A stretch of 64,000 bases of DNA from contig JAJNNQ010000026.1 of assembly GCA_027886175.1 (NCBI GenBank), positions 18,568,001 to 18,632,000 of the forward strand. Direction: 5' to 3'. The position numbers were made by a program, and so were the translations under genes. Shown piece after piece: positions 37,254 to 51,851 of the stretch. Under the pieces are notes generated by a model. That model searched no databases. It had not been told where the DNA came from and saw nothing but the letters and a program-made list of their open reading frames with translations. Numbering within the stretch: the first letter of the stretch is position 1; each line of letters begins with the position of its first letter. This stretch comes from Phylloscopus collybita (lineage: Eukaryota; Chordata; Aves; Passeriformes; Phylloscopidae).

Positions 37254-40200
37254 TTGCTACAAGACTGTCCATCACAATCCCCATTCTCCCCTGTGCACCA
37301 AGGACTTTTTTAAGCATCTCTGTATCTTTCAATATAATGAAGACACCCTACAGAGCTTAACATTCAAAGACTACAGCAAATTATATGTACTATTGAGTCT
37401 CATAAGGTTAAAAATAGTTTAAAACTCTCATAAATTCCTGTTACACTGTAGAGACCTTTCTACTATGAGATGATGAGCCGAGTTTTCAGGCTCTTAGTCC
37501 CGTGCTCAGTGGAATAGCTGTGTTAAAATGTCTTGATGTATGCAATAGAATTCAAAATACCAAAGGTACAAGTTTTAACATTTATATGTAATTTGTAACT
37601 GAAAATTACTCAGAATGCTAGAATTGCCTCATTAGAAATTGCATCAATAATTAAGGTAATGATCTCCAAAAATTCTTCCAAAAAATAATTAACTTCATTA
37701 TATTACAAGCTTTAATTAACCAATATTTGTTGATAATTTTAACATCCTGCACCAAGAAACTGATACTTTAGTTGTTTTTTTTTTTTGTTAGGGCACTATG
37801 ACATAAAGAGTTTGGGTGTTCTAAACTTTGTGCAGGAGACGTGCCTGTTTATAAATAATAAGACAATTACTCAGCTGAATAAGTTGTCTCAACATAGAAC
37901 AGAGGTAACGACCTGGGAACATATCAAAATGATGTGGTAAGAAACAGCATATTTCCTTTTAAGTGGATGAAGTGAAACAGAGGGAACATTTTACTCCATT
38001 TTACTTTGTCTTTATATTCCCTCACTTTCTTCTTACATAATTTTAGAGATTCTAAGTATCCCACATGTTCCAGAAGATACACTGAGGACTAGATGGCATT
38101 TTCCCAGGATGAAATGGGAATAAGCTTTATTTAATCAAATGGATAATCTAAACATAGAAATTTTATTTCTGCCCCAGCTCTTCAGTCCCGTGCTAAGCTG
38201 GGGACAACTTGGGAACTCTGTTATGAGGTTTTTGAAGGCCTTTTGATCTTAATTATCAGAGCAAGTAAAGTAATGATCAAGGCTTTCTTTTTGTTTGACT
38301 GGTATTCATACATGCTGCCTACTCCTTGTAGGAACCATAATAGAGACACATTCAAAAAAGTGTCCTAAAAGGAAAATTCAGAGGCTTAAGCACATACATT
38401 AATAATTTGAAAGTTTTGTCAGTGGAGAAGTAAAGTGTCTGCATTTACACTGCATCTAAAGCAGGAATCCTAAATTTCCTACCAATGTAAACTTGTGGTA
38501 TTATAAATATGTTAATGACATTTTAGAAATAGCTGTTGTATTTTTTGACATACCTGCAACTTTCTTAGCTGTGGGGCTGTAAAGATCCAAACATTATTTT
38601 AACTAATGCAAGTGACCAAAACTAGATTGCAAATTCCAAGATGTCTTAATGTGCTCTCCATTGTTTTGTCACTCTTCTATGTAGAAGAGTATCACTCTAC
38701 TTTCTCTAATTATTTGGTTTATAGGACTTCAGAAAAAAAGGACTGAATATTGAAATCAGACTGTGAACAAATAAAAAGCCTCAAAATGAAAATTGGAAAG
38801 GAAGAAAGAAAGTAGAGCAGAGGGGAAGACAATATACTATGGTACTTACAGCAAGAACAGAAAGACCTTATCTGTCTGCCCTTGTATTTCCTTTCCTGAA
38901 TAATTTAAAGCAATAAAGTATAAGAGCCAAAATGTTATATCGACTATCTGAGTTAAAGTGGCTAAATAGAAAATCTTGGTGTAATCAATATAAGTGAACT
39001 ATTAAGCTGAGAAGGGTCTTTCAAAGTCATTGTTTATTAAACTAAAGTACTGCTGTATGTTAGCTCTCTGTTTTGTATTAATGAAATTTATTTCATATGG
39101 CATCATTTTCCAAGGATCAGGTATCAGATATGGATTAAACTCATAAATCTATCATTTATTATATTTTAAAAAGTTAGATTTAAAAGTTGTGACGTGATTT
39201 GAGAATCTGCTGATTTTAACTGGTATTATTTTGTTTTGCTCCAATGACCCTTCTAAGACTTCTCTTATACTTTTCTTAGATGAGTGTAAATTAAGCCTAA
39301 AATCTTGAATAGATACACTGCAGAAATTCTTCTTATTTCCTAGTAGTAGCACGGCACTAAAAATTTTATTATTGTATTCCTCTGGAATAGGTTACGTCAT
39401 GTGTTAAATTAAGTGTGATAAAAATGTTGCAGGTATATAATTAGAATATAATTGCTTCAGTGCACACCTGTCTAAAAATGTATTTGCCTTAGTGATGTAT
39501 ATAGATGTACCTAGGCTACTAATCTGCTTTTTCCTCATAATTGGATCTCCTGCAGCTTAAACTACAGCACATTTTTTATTAACTTTTCCTAAGCTAGAAG
39601 GTAATATGGACATGCATGATGGAAGCCTATTTCCACTGGTTTAGATTAGGTCCGTTGCTTTTGCTGAATACTGAAAATAACCCCTACTCTGCTTTGATAT
39701 TGAGATTGAAAAGTGCATGGGGAACACAGGATAACGACCTTCTCAGACAGAAGGGTGCAAAACTGTTCTAAAAGACATGAGAAGAACAATTTTGTGTTGG
39801 AGAGCAAATAAACACAAAACATTTTGAAATGAAACATTTCAGAGCAGTTCAGACCAAATATCAAACAAAATGGTAAAGGACTGAGTGTTGCTGTAAAGCA
39901 CAATAGCAAAACAGGTGAGGTAGCATTTAATACTTACAACTGAAACTGGAAGTGTATATCTCTCCAATTAAGTCAGTAGTAAAGGTTTGGAACCGTATAC
40001 CATTTGTCACCATTGATTCCAATTAAACTCAGGGGTTCTCATTGTAAAGAATGGTGAGTAATCAATGAGCAATTAAGAGAAGAAGACCTTGGAAGTAACT
40101 TGTACTATATCTGGTATGGAAATGTGCAGGCACGTTGCCATTTAGCCACTTACAACTGTGATAACATGCTGCAGGTGACATCATTTGTTGCTCTTTTAGC

Positions 40201-41956
40201 CTAGACTGTAGTGCAAATAGCTTTAGGTTAAATTCCTGGGACTACAAACGACATCTCTCTGTAAATCCTGATCTGGAGCTTGCTGGTTTGTTCCCTGCAA
40301 CCAGCCACTATGACTCCCATCTTTGTTATTAGAGGCTTAGAAGAGATAAATCAGGTCCTCAAAAATCACGTAAGGTTAAAGTTATTAAAGGCAGAAAAGA
40401 CGTCAATACAGGGAGTGCAAAACGTGAATTTCTAGAAAAGTGTAGCAGAGGGTTCAAACAGGGTTTGCACATAGCACATAATTTGCCCTTATGTGCTGTA
40501 CTTTTTTATTCCAGGACTGAGGAAAGGAAATAAGGTTAAATGAACTTCTGGCAAGCATCATGCATGCAAACATGATTTGCATAATAATTTAAATTTGTTT
40601 TGTCACTCAAAATATTTTTTAAAAGGCATCTTGTCGCTTCAAAACATCTTTGTCATGCTGCCTCTCTGTAGTCTCATTCAATTAATATATTCCTTTTTTT
40701 TTTTTTTTCAATTGCTCCCCTAACACATAATTAATCTTGTTCATGATTTTGCTTGTTGGAATTTGTATCTATGAGGTCAGGGGCTGTTTTCTCTTGAATG
40801 TGCTAATGTTTTCTCCAAAAAATACCCACATGTATGGAAAACATAAATATATGTATTTATCAACATAGTTTGATAGATGATTGATTTGTCATCTTGTCAT
40901 TTTAACTATCCAAATTAATTTAGAAAGTTATTCTGCAGAGTATCATTGCATGACTAGGGACTAATTGATGACTGGAAAACCACAATGCTGTCTTTATGGC
41001 TGGACACTTTTATCTTCTCTATTTTCTGATCCGTGTATTGTTTTTAATGTTAGGGCATTATGTACCCTTTAAATTATGTTCCTGTGTATAACCCACCTGC
41101 CGTAGTTGTTAAATTCAAAATCTTGCAATGGACAAAAAGGAGGACATACATTAAATGTAAAACAAGGAAATGTGTTGTTTATTGCCTTAAAATCCTAACA
41201 GATTTTACTAAGATGAAAAAATGATATTACAGTTAGCCCAGCTGAGCTTATACTAACAGTTGCTATCCAAATTAAGTTCAAGTAGATGCTGTTATTAATA
41301 TGTTTTAAATGGCTATATCAAGCTTTGTGTTTGATATAACTATTTAAAATGGTTGTATTATCCTTTTGTTGTGTTTATGAACCTAAATAAGTCAGGGTGG
41401 GGTTGCAGTGAGTTTTCAGGATCCAGAATTCAAGAAAGGGTGGAGTTTGAAGCTGATGATGATTTTTTTTCCCTCCTCTTTAAAGGAGTATATATATTTT
41501 TTTTCTTGTAATTCTGGTATCTGCTTCAGGTAGTTTAATTTTTTCTAAAATGATTTACCTTTTGCTTTTTTTTCATTGGTCTGCAATTCTATGATATATC
41601 TTAATTTACAATACATAGCATATTTTATGTAGGTGAGATATTTGTTCTTTGTTTTGGGGCTTTGCTCCTTACTCAAACAGCAGTTTTTGTACACCTCTGG
41701 AGTCTATTTTTCATTAGTGGCCCACGAGCTGCATAGAGTTTTGGGGAATCCAGTGTTACTCTTTCACTTTGTTTTTAAGATCAGCTTTTAGTATGAGAGA
41801 AGATATTTCCTTTTCTTGATATTCTCAGACCATCAAACTAGAATGACAATAAATTTTTTTCTTATGAAAAGTTCTGATAATATAGGCCAGTGGAGTTTAC
41901 CACTCTCAGTTTATATGCTAACCAGCTGAAAAAAAATATATAAAGGCAAAGACTGT

Positions 41957-41957
<1 letters not shown>

Positions 41958-42000
<43 letters not shown>

Positions 42001-42130
42001 TTTAGGTTTTTTGTTTGTCAATTTTTGTTTTGTTTTTGTTTGGTTGTTTTGCTTTGTGTATGTGTTTTTGTTTTGTGTGGGTTGTTTGGTTGGTTGGTTG
42101 GTTTTGGTTGTTTTGTTTTGTTTTCCCTTC
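41958..42130. repeat. T42 homopolymer plus G/T-rich low-complexity tract
   Basis: A run of 42 T (41958-41999) passes into a G/T-rich stretch of TTTTG, TTTG and GGTT units (42000-42130) almost free of A and C. The tract contains GGTTGGTTGGTTGGTT near 42086-42101. Confidence 0.92.
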
Positions 42131-42190
42131 AGAAATAACTCATGTGCAATTTGGGAAATAAGCAAGGGATTTTGTCACACACCCTTTACA

Positions 42191-42193
<3 letters not shown>

Positions 42194-42224
<31 letters not shown>
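42194..42224. repeat. T homopolymer (31 bases)
   Basis: A second long T run 64 bases downstream of the G/T-rich tract, followed by GTTATTGTTGTTGG. Confidence 0.92.
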
Positions 42225-42225
<1 letters not shown>

Positions 42226-45200
42226 TTATTGTTGTTGGTATATTCCTTATTGGACTGATGATAAAATTATTTCTAAAAGTGAAGAAAGATTTTTTGCTTC
42301 CATAATCACATTAAAAAGTCATCCATTTTTTTAAATAGAGATTAAATATTATTTAATATCCTTTTTCTGAATATTAAGATGTTTAGATCAAAGTATTTTT
42401 ACAACACTGGCAATGAAATTATGTACAGAAATTTGATTTGAAATAGTTCGTGGGCAAATCAAGTCCTCCCTGTTTCAAATACATTAGTTTGTTATTTTCT
42501 CTGGCAGATTAATTGCTTTTGTGTACCCATAAACAGGGGCACAATTCTAGGGGAAAGGAGTATGTGTCTCTATAAGGTATTCTTTAATAGGAGAATGAGA
42601 ATTATGTGTGTTGACAGATTTATGTGCATTCTGTCTTGTAGCATATGGTGGTGCTGATAAGAACTTGTAATAGTCTGTCTAAAGACCTCACATCTTTGCA
42701 ATGCAGTGCTAAGTGCCTGACATCCTATGCTCATTTTGAACTTCAGTAGGAAGGAAAGTGAAACATAATATTGGAGATTGAATGGATGGAATTCAATGAC
42801 ACTCAACATCTTTTCCTGGACAAGACTGATAGGGTGAAAAAAACCCACCATGACAAATCACTTCAGTTACTTTTGCGAACTCTTCTGTTGTGCCAAAATA
42901 AAATGTCTTGATTTAAGCAGAGAGAATTGATTTACACATCAAGTAAAATTATTTATGATAATGCTTTCTTAGATATCTTTGGTTTAGGTACTACAATTTT
43001 CCTGGTATCTCTGAGGCTCTCAGAATATATTTACGCTAATAGTATAGCTTTGTCTTGCACAGCAATTTCTGTGCAAGTGTAGCTTAGCTGTTCCTCCTCT
43101 AAAGAGCATATTCAAAAGTAACTCCATTTAAAATGTAGGCCTAGAAATTTCAGGCTTAATTCAGAAATGTGTGGAGTCATCAACAGTGCTAAACTTGAAA
43201 CGTTAATCTCTTATGCTGCATTCCTGCACAATCATGCCAAATGTTGTAGGTAAGGGACTGCCATCAGTTTTAGTCTAAATGTTGATTTTTTTGATGTTAT
43301 GACTTATCCTATACAGGGGTGGAACAAATGGTGCATGTTGAATGATCTGCCACTTTGGAAACTCTATGCCTCTTAGAGACATGTGGGTGTTCCGAAGCTG
43401 TGAAAACAATTCGTGCAGCTTGAATAGCTCTGGGCTGGAACCATAAGCAGGATTACTGAGGGGGAGTTATGGGTCAAGCAGATGCCAATAGTTTTGTCCT
43501 TGATGCTGGGGAATATTGAGGCCTCACCTGAGAAATCTCCAGAATCTATAGAAACAGATTTATTAGTTTTTGTGAATGCAGCATTTTTTTGTAATTTCTT
43601 GGATTGTCTGTCAGGTTCAGATCTTGTAATAAAAGGTTCTTTGTTTTGGGATTGAGTGAAGGCAAGCAGAGTTGTCAGAGATGTTTACACTTCAGAAAAT
43701 GCTCTTATTCTCTACAGCATAGGAGAAAAATTTGGCATAGGGAATACTCTCCAAAAACACACACAAAAAAGCTGTGATTGTTGGTTTTTTAGCATAAGAA
43801 TGGGTGGAGCATATGAGAAAGGAAAATTTTAATAGTATTTAAAGGCAGTAATGTGGATGTCATATAATTCATCAGATCACTGTTTTCAGTGTAGAAATCT
43901 CTCAACTTACTTGAAGGAAACCATTTCAAATATATCTACTTTGATTTGTAGTCTGGACATGAAGATACTAGGTAATATTGAAGCTGTCAGCATGTCTTTT
44001 GTACGAATGCATTTTTTTGTTTAATAAAGTGAGGCAATGATATTTTAAGGGTTAATTTTGTATTGTTTTATTGGTAGTAAAAAAGGAGAAACATAATTTT
44101 ACCTTGTGCTTTATATATACAGTCGTGCCATCTATTACCGCTTTAGATTACTTGTCTATATCCTTTTCAGCGTTTGGTTTATGTGGCACTATTATTTAGG
44201 AATTATGTTATGCACAATAACTTTTCATATTTTTAGAGGTAATGAACCCACACATGTAATGAAAAACCTAATAACTTTTGTATATTTTTTGCCAGGTACT
44301 GAGATGTTGAGGACTACACATTAAGATAGCCAAATTGCAGGAAATATTAATTTTCTTAGATGATAATCAAAGAGTAACACCTTCAATAGAGGCAAATTCC
44401 AATATTCCTAGGCATGATCATTCAAAAACTGAATAGAGAGCTTTGAAACTCTGTATAGAGTGCTCTTCTAAGTGAGTTACCCTTTGCTGAGGTTACTTTA
44501 GTCAGTTCCATCTCACTAACATGTTGCTGAAAACAGGGTAACCAACAGCGTGGCATTTTACAGATGGTATATTTGTACCAGATGCAGGGGTGACACAATT
44601 TTGTACAAAGTGCACACCTCATTTTCATTAGGTATGTTTCCATTTTAAGATCCAGCTAGGTAGTCTGAAACCACCCTTAAGCCCAAGTGATTTTTTGCTG
44701 TTGGTACTTTGATGCAGGCTCATACTCAGATGTAGACAGGCAAGGTGCAGGTTTGGGACAATTTCCTTGCATTGGCTACATCCACCATGCCATACGCCAC
44801 AACCTTCCTAGACAGTTCTCAGCATTATGTGTTGAAATGTCAGGCTGACACAGCAGTGGGTTCACCAAAGGGGACAAAGCTGTGGTTTTTCTCTCTATGA
44901 CAGTGTGCACAGTTGAAGCCTGGGTAGGTAGTCTGGCCAGGGAGCACCCCAAAGGTTAGTGAGCTTGCTCATGGGCTTCACTGCTTCAAAGGACAGCTGT
45001 ACAGAGAGCATCTGTCTTGGAGTGTCACAGTAAGCTTCATTTCTCAGGCAGAGAAATGTCCTGTTTATTTGATACCAAAAATTCTATGATAGATTTCATC
45101 ATCTTCAGGCCTGTGTGTTTCTAATTCTTCTTGTGTGTATATGTATTTTTGTTCTACGGACTGTTCCAGGCAATAAGAAGTGACAATGCTCAATGTGTCT

Positions 45201-46560
45201 TTCTAGTTATGATAGAAGGGCAGAAGACATGACAAATAAAGCCAGCAGAGACAAGCAGAGTTATTAATTCAGATTCCTTTCTTCCTTTCTTCTGATGCAG
45301 AAATTTGTTGTCCCACAAGTCAGTAAGAGCAGAGCAAGGACCTGTGCCAATTCTGGTTGTGAGAAATATATTTTTGCAGTAGATCAGGTGCCTTTCTGAG
45401 GACATTGATTCAAGAAGAATGAAATGGACACTAAGGAAAAGTAGGCTATGAAGTGAATTATCGGGAGGTTATTTTACAGGAGATCTGATATAGAACAGAA
45501 GGCAGCTGTGTGTCTATATACAAGGACTGTAATATCTTTGAGTATTAGGGAACTCAGTGAATGAAGTATTATGGTAGCATCAATTGTTACTTATCTTCAT
45601 GTCCTTTAGTCTTTACTATTGCAATTATTATAAACATGATGATGGGGAATATTGGACTCAAATTTGGGGGAAAACCCACCCAAACAATAAAATACTTCCC
45701 TCTTTAAGATATGCCTTTTGTTTTGCTCAACAATAAATTGAGTAGGCTGTTATTGGAGTTCTAATAAGACCATAAACTTTCTGCTCTGTATGTAAAATGA
45801 AGCAGTTGATTTAGTTTATAATGACACAAACAAGAAAAGCTATTGTAAAATACATGTGATTCTCTGAAGTATGAATTAAATTAGAAAAAGTAATACTGGA
45901 AAATACACAGCATCTGATGCAGCTAGACAAAAGAGGCAGGAGAATAATTAAAACATGGCACACTGATTTATTTAAAACTCAAGGGTCTGCTTTCCAGCAT
46001 AAACCAATCCACTCTGCAAAAGACCATTTTTGAAGGTAACTGCAGTTACTAACTAGTACAAGCTTCAGCCAAGGCAAAATATGTATGCCTCTTCCAGTCT
46101 CCTTGCCTGCAGGAATACGCTTTGTGCCAGTCATAGTTAATTTTGCACTAGAAATCCACGTGGGACTGCCAGCTGGAAGCAAGGGGAATGAAAACTTTGC
46201 ATGTAAGTGTTTCAAACTGCTGGAAATACGATGCTTGGCATTTAGATGTCAAAAAAATTGCTACTTGTTTATTGTCAAATTAAATGCCCTCAGACTAAGA
46301 GCTCATCTATAATTGAAGTTTATTTTTAAAGCAAACTTCAGCAACATCTCTTTCTGTCCTTGCCACCCAGTTTTATTGTCGTTCAGATAGAAATCTCACC
46401 AGAGATTTCAAGCTTATGTGTTTTCAAGGAACCATAGATTATGCTTAGACACTTCATCTCATGGGATGAACTAGAAATCAGCAAGTTGAGTAGTTTTCTA
46501 TTTCCACCAAAAAAAAAAAAAAAGTATATATATAGGGGGTGGGGAGAAAAAAGCTCTAGT

Positions 46561-46632
46561 TATAGAACTATGGAGTAATTCAGGTTGGAAAGGGCCTCTG
46601 AAGGTCATTTGGTCCAAGTTCTGCTGAGACTA
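46561..46632 (-). mobile_element. CR1 3'-end remnant
   Basis: A short match to the CR1 terminal region: CAGGTTGGAAAGGGCCTCTG, then AGGTCATTTGGTCCAA, the reverse complement of the CR1 3' end. Only about 70 bases are recognisable, with the terminal repeat decayed to ATAGAACTATGGAGTAATT. Confidence 0.75.
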
Positions 46633-49600
46633 GAGAATTATATTGTTAGTTGAAATTACGTAAACAAAATGAGCTCAACATGGCTGAAGGAAAGGAGATG
46701 GTTTTTGTGTTTTCTCTCATCCTCTATCTATAGTGGGTCTGAAGGCTTACAAGTCAGTTTTGAAACAGACTGAGACATCTAGATTTGGAGACTGAAACTG
46801 GTGATGCTTATCTAAATCAGTGTTTTTGCAAGAAAATAATTTTTTTCTTACCTATTGTACCTGCAGAATTCATGTATCTTTTTACCTGTACTTCTCTAAT
46901 AGTGCACAGAGCACAAGTTCATGAAGGTTTCTGGTGAGTGGAAGTCTATTAGACTCTTGTTTCCACTTTACAGATGGTGATGGACCATAGTAGAGTCCTG
47001 AAGTATTTGAAAATTGCATTAACTCACCTAATTGGATCACCGGATTAAGAGACATATGATCTAGTTGATCATTCAGTGAGAGCTTGTGTCTGTTGAATGG
47101 ACTACCACTGGCCCTCATGAGGAATTCCTTTGACCTTAGGGATTACCTTGACAGAATCTGACCCTTCCTTTGAGCTTTTATTTTATGGCCTGATGGTCCA
47201 TTTCAGCTCTTAGCTCATAAGCATTCTTAGCGTGTTGTTTTAACATTCAGATTCAAGAGCTAGGACTCTCACTAATTCCCAAGCCTGCTATAGAAATTTC
47301 AACTATAACTCTATGAAATTAAGTTTTAAACCTTCTCAGGGTTTAAAGGCTTCTTCTCAGACACCTTTGGCTCTTTGGCTGCTTCTTACAGCGGAGCACT
47401 GACTTATGTGCACAGCAGCATGGTACAAGCAGAGCTTCTTGGGATCCAGCCATCTCCACCAGCTCTGGGGTGATAGAAAGAGGTGGGGAAGGAGAAATCT
47501 AATACAAAATAAAGAGGAAAACTAGGTTCTGGAAAAGAAAAAAATAATGATAACTGTTAAAAAAAGCTAGAATAATGTTTATTTCAATTAGGCAATCATA
47601 TAATAATAAAATGGATATTACTTTATATCAAGGTGTTTTAAGAAGGCTAAAGTGACAGATTTAACAGCTAATTAATTTTTTTAAAGAAAACCAAACAAAA
47701 AAATTACTAATTTCTGCTATAACTTCTGCTATTCTGCTAATACTAATTGTGCCATAAGGCAAAGGTAGCCTGCCTGGTCTGGCCTATTTTATTGAACCTC
47801 AACAAAAAAAGAAACCCTGGAAAATTCAGGCAAAGCAAAGAAGATGAATGAGAGATGAAAAATAATTCTATAAAGGCATGATTTATTAGTAATGGGGGTG
47901 GTAGAGTGAGGAAAATAGACAAGGTGTGGGTAAAAAGAAGCAAATGAAGCAGTTGAAACTAGTAAAGAAATAACAGAAAGTAAGAAGTAGGGAGATTCAA
48001 ATGATTTCTGAACATATTTTTTTTTCAGGAAACACAGTACTTTCTTGCAATCATGCTACTGATTAAGTTTCATAATGTTACCAGGGCATTATAAAAATTA
48101 CTTGACTTTACCAAGATCCTTGATTTTAAATTAAAGGCTTTCAGTGTGCTGTGCAGATCTTCTGAAGGTCCTTCATAGTTTGAATGATATAATAGGATTT
48201 TTCTGTATTAAGGATTTTGGAAACAATATGAATCATTTCAAGGGTAATTATGAATTTGTTTTCAGTGCACCTGGAGACAGCTCTGTTGTGTGAAATAACT
48301 CCCTAAAGAAAATGGGTATTCACTCATTGAGAGCATTCTTAGGAAAAAAAGAAAAATTCTAATCCAAAGTCCTACCAAAACAGTTTTAAGACTATATTCC
48401 TAAAATCTCTGTAATGAGTACCTGAATAAATTATATGGAGTAAATTAAAATTATAATTTTTGTAAAATATTTAGTATGTAAACACATTTTCTGTAAATTT
48501 TGTATCTAGTCTACTTTCATGGTAACTTGCTGAAACATTTCACTTTCTATTGCAATAGATCAGAGATTTGCATTAGATGAGAGAATTTTTTAACAGCTCT
48601 GCTAATGAGACAGCATCTGCTAAACCCTACTAGATTACTATTTTAAATCATGTGACTATGCATCATCATTTTGTTTTGCTTTATGATGATGAGAGTTTGA
48701 CAAAATTCAACATCCTCACCTTCTCAAAAGAAGGATTTCCCGAGAGTGCATGAGAGAGTTCACCTGTTTCTTTCTACAAAAGAAATCCTTTACATGAACA
48801 AAAAGCAGTGGAAAACTGTCATCAAGCCTAATTTTTGTTTCTGTGGTCTGAAAGTGAAAGCCACGTGAAAACCAGACTTTTGCAAAGAGAGAGGTTATTA
48901 ACTATATAACTTTAAACTCATTGTATATAGGATAGGACAAATTTTCCTTCTTCCTCTACCTTTCCTACAAGACACAGGTCTGATAGAACACCTTCCTTTT
49001 TGCTTTTCCTCTGTCAGTATTTAATTTCATGTCCAGTGCGAAGTTACAACTTATTATGTACTGTGTACTTAGCATTCACCACATCAAAGATCCAAGAAAT
49101 CATTAAAGAAACACCTTTTTTTGCACTATTAACAAAATGAAGCAACACAACTCCAAAATGTATATAAATTGGAATAGACCTTATTTGTAACATATGGAGT
49201 TATGTGTTTCATTAAAAATGCACAAAACGCTAGATGTTTTGTTCACTCTTTCCTTGTTCGAACTTTCCTTGTTGCATCTCCTCTGTCACTTTCTTCCTAT
49301 TATCTTTTTATGCCCTTTTATGTCCTAGTAATGAAAAACTATTACCCCTTGGCACCTGTCCTTGTGTGGTAGTTGGTTTTTTTCCCCCAAGTCACCTCCT
49401 TTGATTTCTTTTACAGTTCTATTGAGCTGGTGATGTCAATATAGGAATTTTACTTAAAATAATTTCCTATATATTTTAGGGTTTTTGATTCACTTGCAGA
49501 GGCTTGTCTAAATCTGTCAAAAGCAGAGTCACTTCATGCTTCTTTTGGATTGTTCTTGATCCTCATTCAATTCCTGTTCGAAATTCCTAGTTAGAAATCA

Positions 49601-51851
49601 CTCAGTTATTCTGTTATTGTGGAATATTTTGATTGTTTTCATTTATCATAAGTCTTTTTTAATGCCCCAAGTCAGGAGTGTTAGTTATTCTGTCCCCTCA
49701 GCCTGAGTACTAAAGTGATGACAATGATTTAAGAAGTAAAGTCATTTACTTGGTAGGCCTGACTGACTTTTCTAACTTTTTTTCTATTTTTCTAGAAAGT
49801 TCCTTCTGGGAAGGAAAAGACTTGACTTTCTATGTAAGCTACTTTGCAATAATACTCAGAAGTTACTAGAGCTGTCTACTGCTGTAGATTTCTTTGTCAT
49901 TACAGGCAAGATATTTTTGGTGTATGTACAGTGCAAACTTCCCTATAGGAAGCCCTAGCTAGCTTGGCTAGTGGAACAGAAAGCAATTTAAATGATTTAT
50001 CATGATGGAGCTGTAGGGTGCCACGTAGTTTATTGTGCATATGCATAGATCACTGTGGGCTAGAACCCCTGACAGGCCAATGAGTGAAATTTATGCATCA
50101 CTTGAGATCCTCAGATCTCTCACTTGCTGCCTAACTTAATAAAATACCTAAATTTCCTCAGAGTACTGGCACAGGTACTGCCTAACTGTGGAAATGCTAA
50201 TCCAATCTGTCAAACTGTTGAAAGCATATCCATATGCCAATGTGCTAGCTGAACCCTCTGAGCAGTCTCTTTACTCTGTTTATGAGATCTCAGGCCATGC
50301 CCAAGAAGACCAGGACTAGAAGGGAGTTTATAGATCTCTCTGAATGATGACTGCAATAGCAGAGGGCTGGCTATATTTTCATAAGTATATAAAAAACTCA
50401 TTTCAATTTCTACTCCATTTCCCATAGAAAAGCTGCTTGAGGGCTTCTCCTGACTTCTCCTTGAAAGTTTATTCATAGCTGCATTTGTGCTGACAATGTT
50501 CCTTCCTTGAAGTCACTATTCTTCCTCTTTAGTGCCTATCTCCTGAAGTATTTTAGAGAGAAGAGTTAAGGTGTCCCTCAGACTTCATTTTGGTCTATGA
50601 AAAAATCTAGAGGACTTTTAGTCCTCTTTCCTGTGACAAACTTTTTGTTGTCTTTACCAACTTAATAGCTCTTACCTAATTTTCTTCCTTTTTATTTAAC
50701 ATCTTAAGATTGACAGTCACCATATTCTGAATGACAGTGTGCCAGTATTGCATTTGCCTTTTAGGTAGCTGTATCACATTTATATCCCAGTATCCCATTA
50801 ACCTATGATAACAAATAGAATTCGGTCCTTCTTCTTTCAAATGGTAGAAATAAACCTGGAATTAAGAATCACTTTGAATATTTTCAGTTATTATGGTACA
50901 GATGTGTATTTAGTATTGCTGAATATCCACTAGCACGGTCCTTCAGATCATTTACCCTTGTGTTTTGCTAACATTGTCTCCTATCTTTGTGATGAGAACT
51001 CCTTTTCTAGCAATGGAGATTTTTAAAGAGATCAGGCCAAAAGCTATTTTTTTCTTCCCTAATTAATCTCACCCAGGAGTTTCCTGCTTAATTCTCTTCG
51101 GTGTTGTCTCCTGTTAGACCAATTCCTTGCTCAGGTTAGATTTCTATTAATCTTTATCTGCTTAGCTAGACTACTAGATTTCAGTGTGTCAGCGTTAGAG
51201 CCCACTAGATAGATAAGCTCTTAATTCATTACCCTATTATGGAAAATAATTTCATTTTTTAAATGATCATGTTATATTATTACATTTTTTAACAAACAAA
51301 ATTGAGTCTATGGATAGATGGAAAATGTGTCCAAAACCCTTGCACATTATTTCAGGAATATGAAAAACTCTATATTTATCTGGTTATTCTTTTTCTCCTG
51401 AATACAAGTATTTTTCTGCTTTTTGTGTTTGTTCTCCTCTTGTGGAAGCTATCTTAAAATATATCTATAATATATAATGTCTGACCTGCGGCTTCATTTC
51501 TCAGTTCTTCCACAATTCTGGGATGGATTTCAGCTTGTGATTATGAGTAATTCATATATGTTTAGTTCCTTGAGATCTTTTTTCACCTGCGTTAGAGTAT
51601 TTTTAGGTTTTTTTGTTAACATACACTTTTATTTGCCTTACTGTTATCTTCAAGGTCAATGTCATGCTCTGTTAAAAACTGAAGAAAATTATTTATTTTT
51701 TAAATTATTCGTTGTTATTATTCATTCTACTTAGTCTCCACTTTTTTTATGGTGTCTTCTAGCTCTCATAAACACAAGGCTATCTACGTATCTTCACTAC
51801 CCAAGGTCATTTGTAGCTGCTTGGAAGAGAACGAGTCTCTCACTGTTGCTC
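46633..51851. other. Intergenic, no gene recognised
   Basis: AT-rich DNA with no recognised exon, LTR or LINE. Open frames up to 88 codons look like chance. Confidence 0.5.

Larger units (their letters stand above)
36656..46560. other. Intergenic, no gene recognised
   Basis: A long AT-rich interval, T-biased on the plus strand over much of its length. Simple repeats are listed separately. A pair of octamer-like motifs lies at 40564-40582. A slightly GC-richer patch at about 44640-45030 was not identified. No coding exon could be supported. Confidence 0.5.

Noticed and set aside
44640..45030. GC-richer patch suspected to be an old repeat or exon
   Set aside because: No LTR ends, CR1 motifs or coding similarity could be identified.
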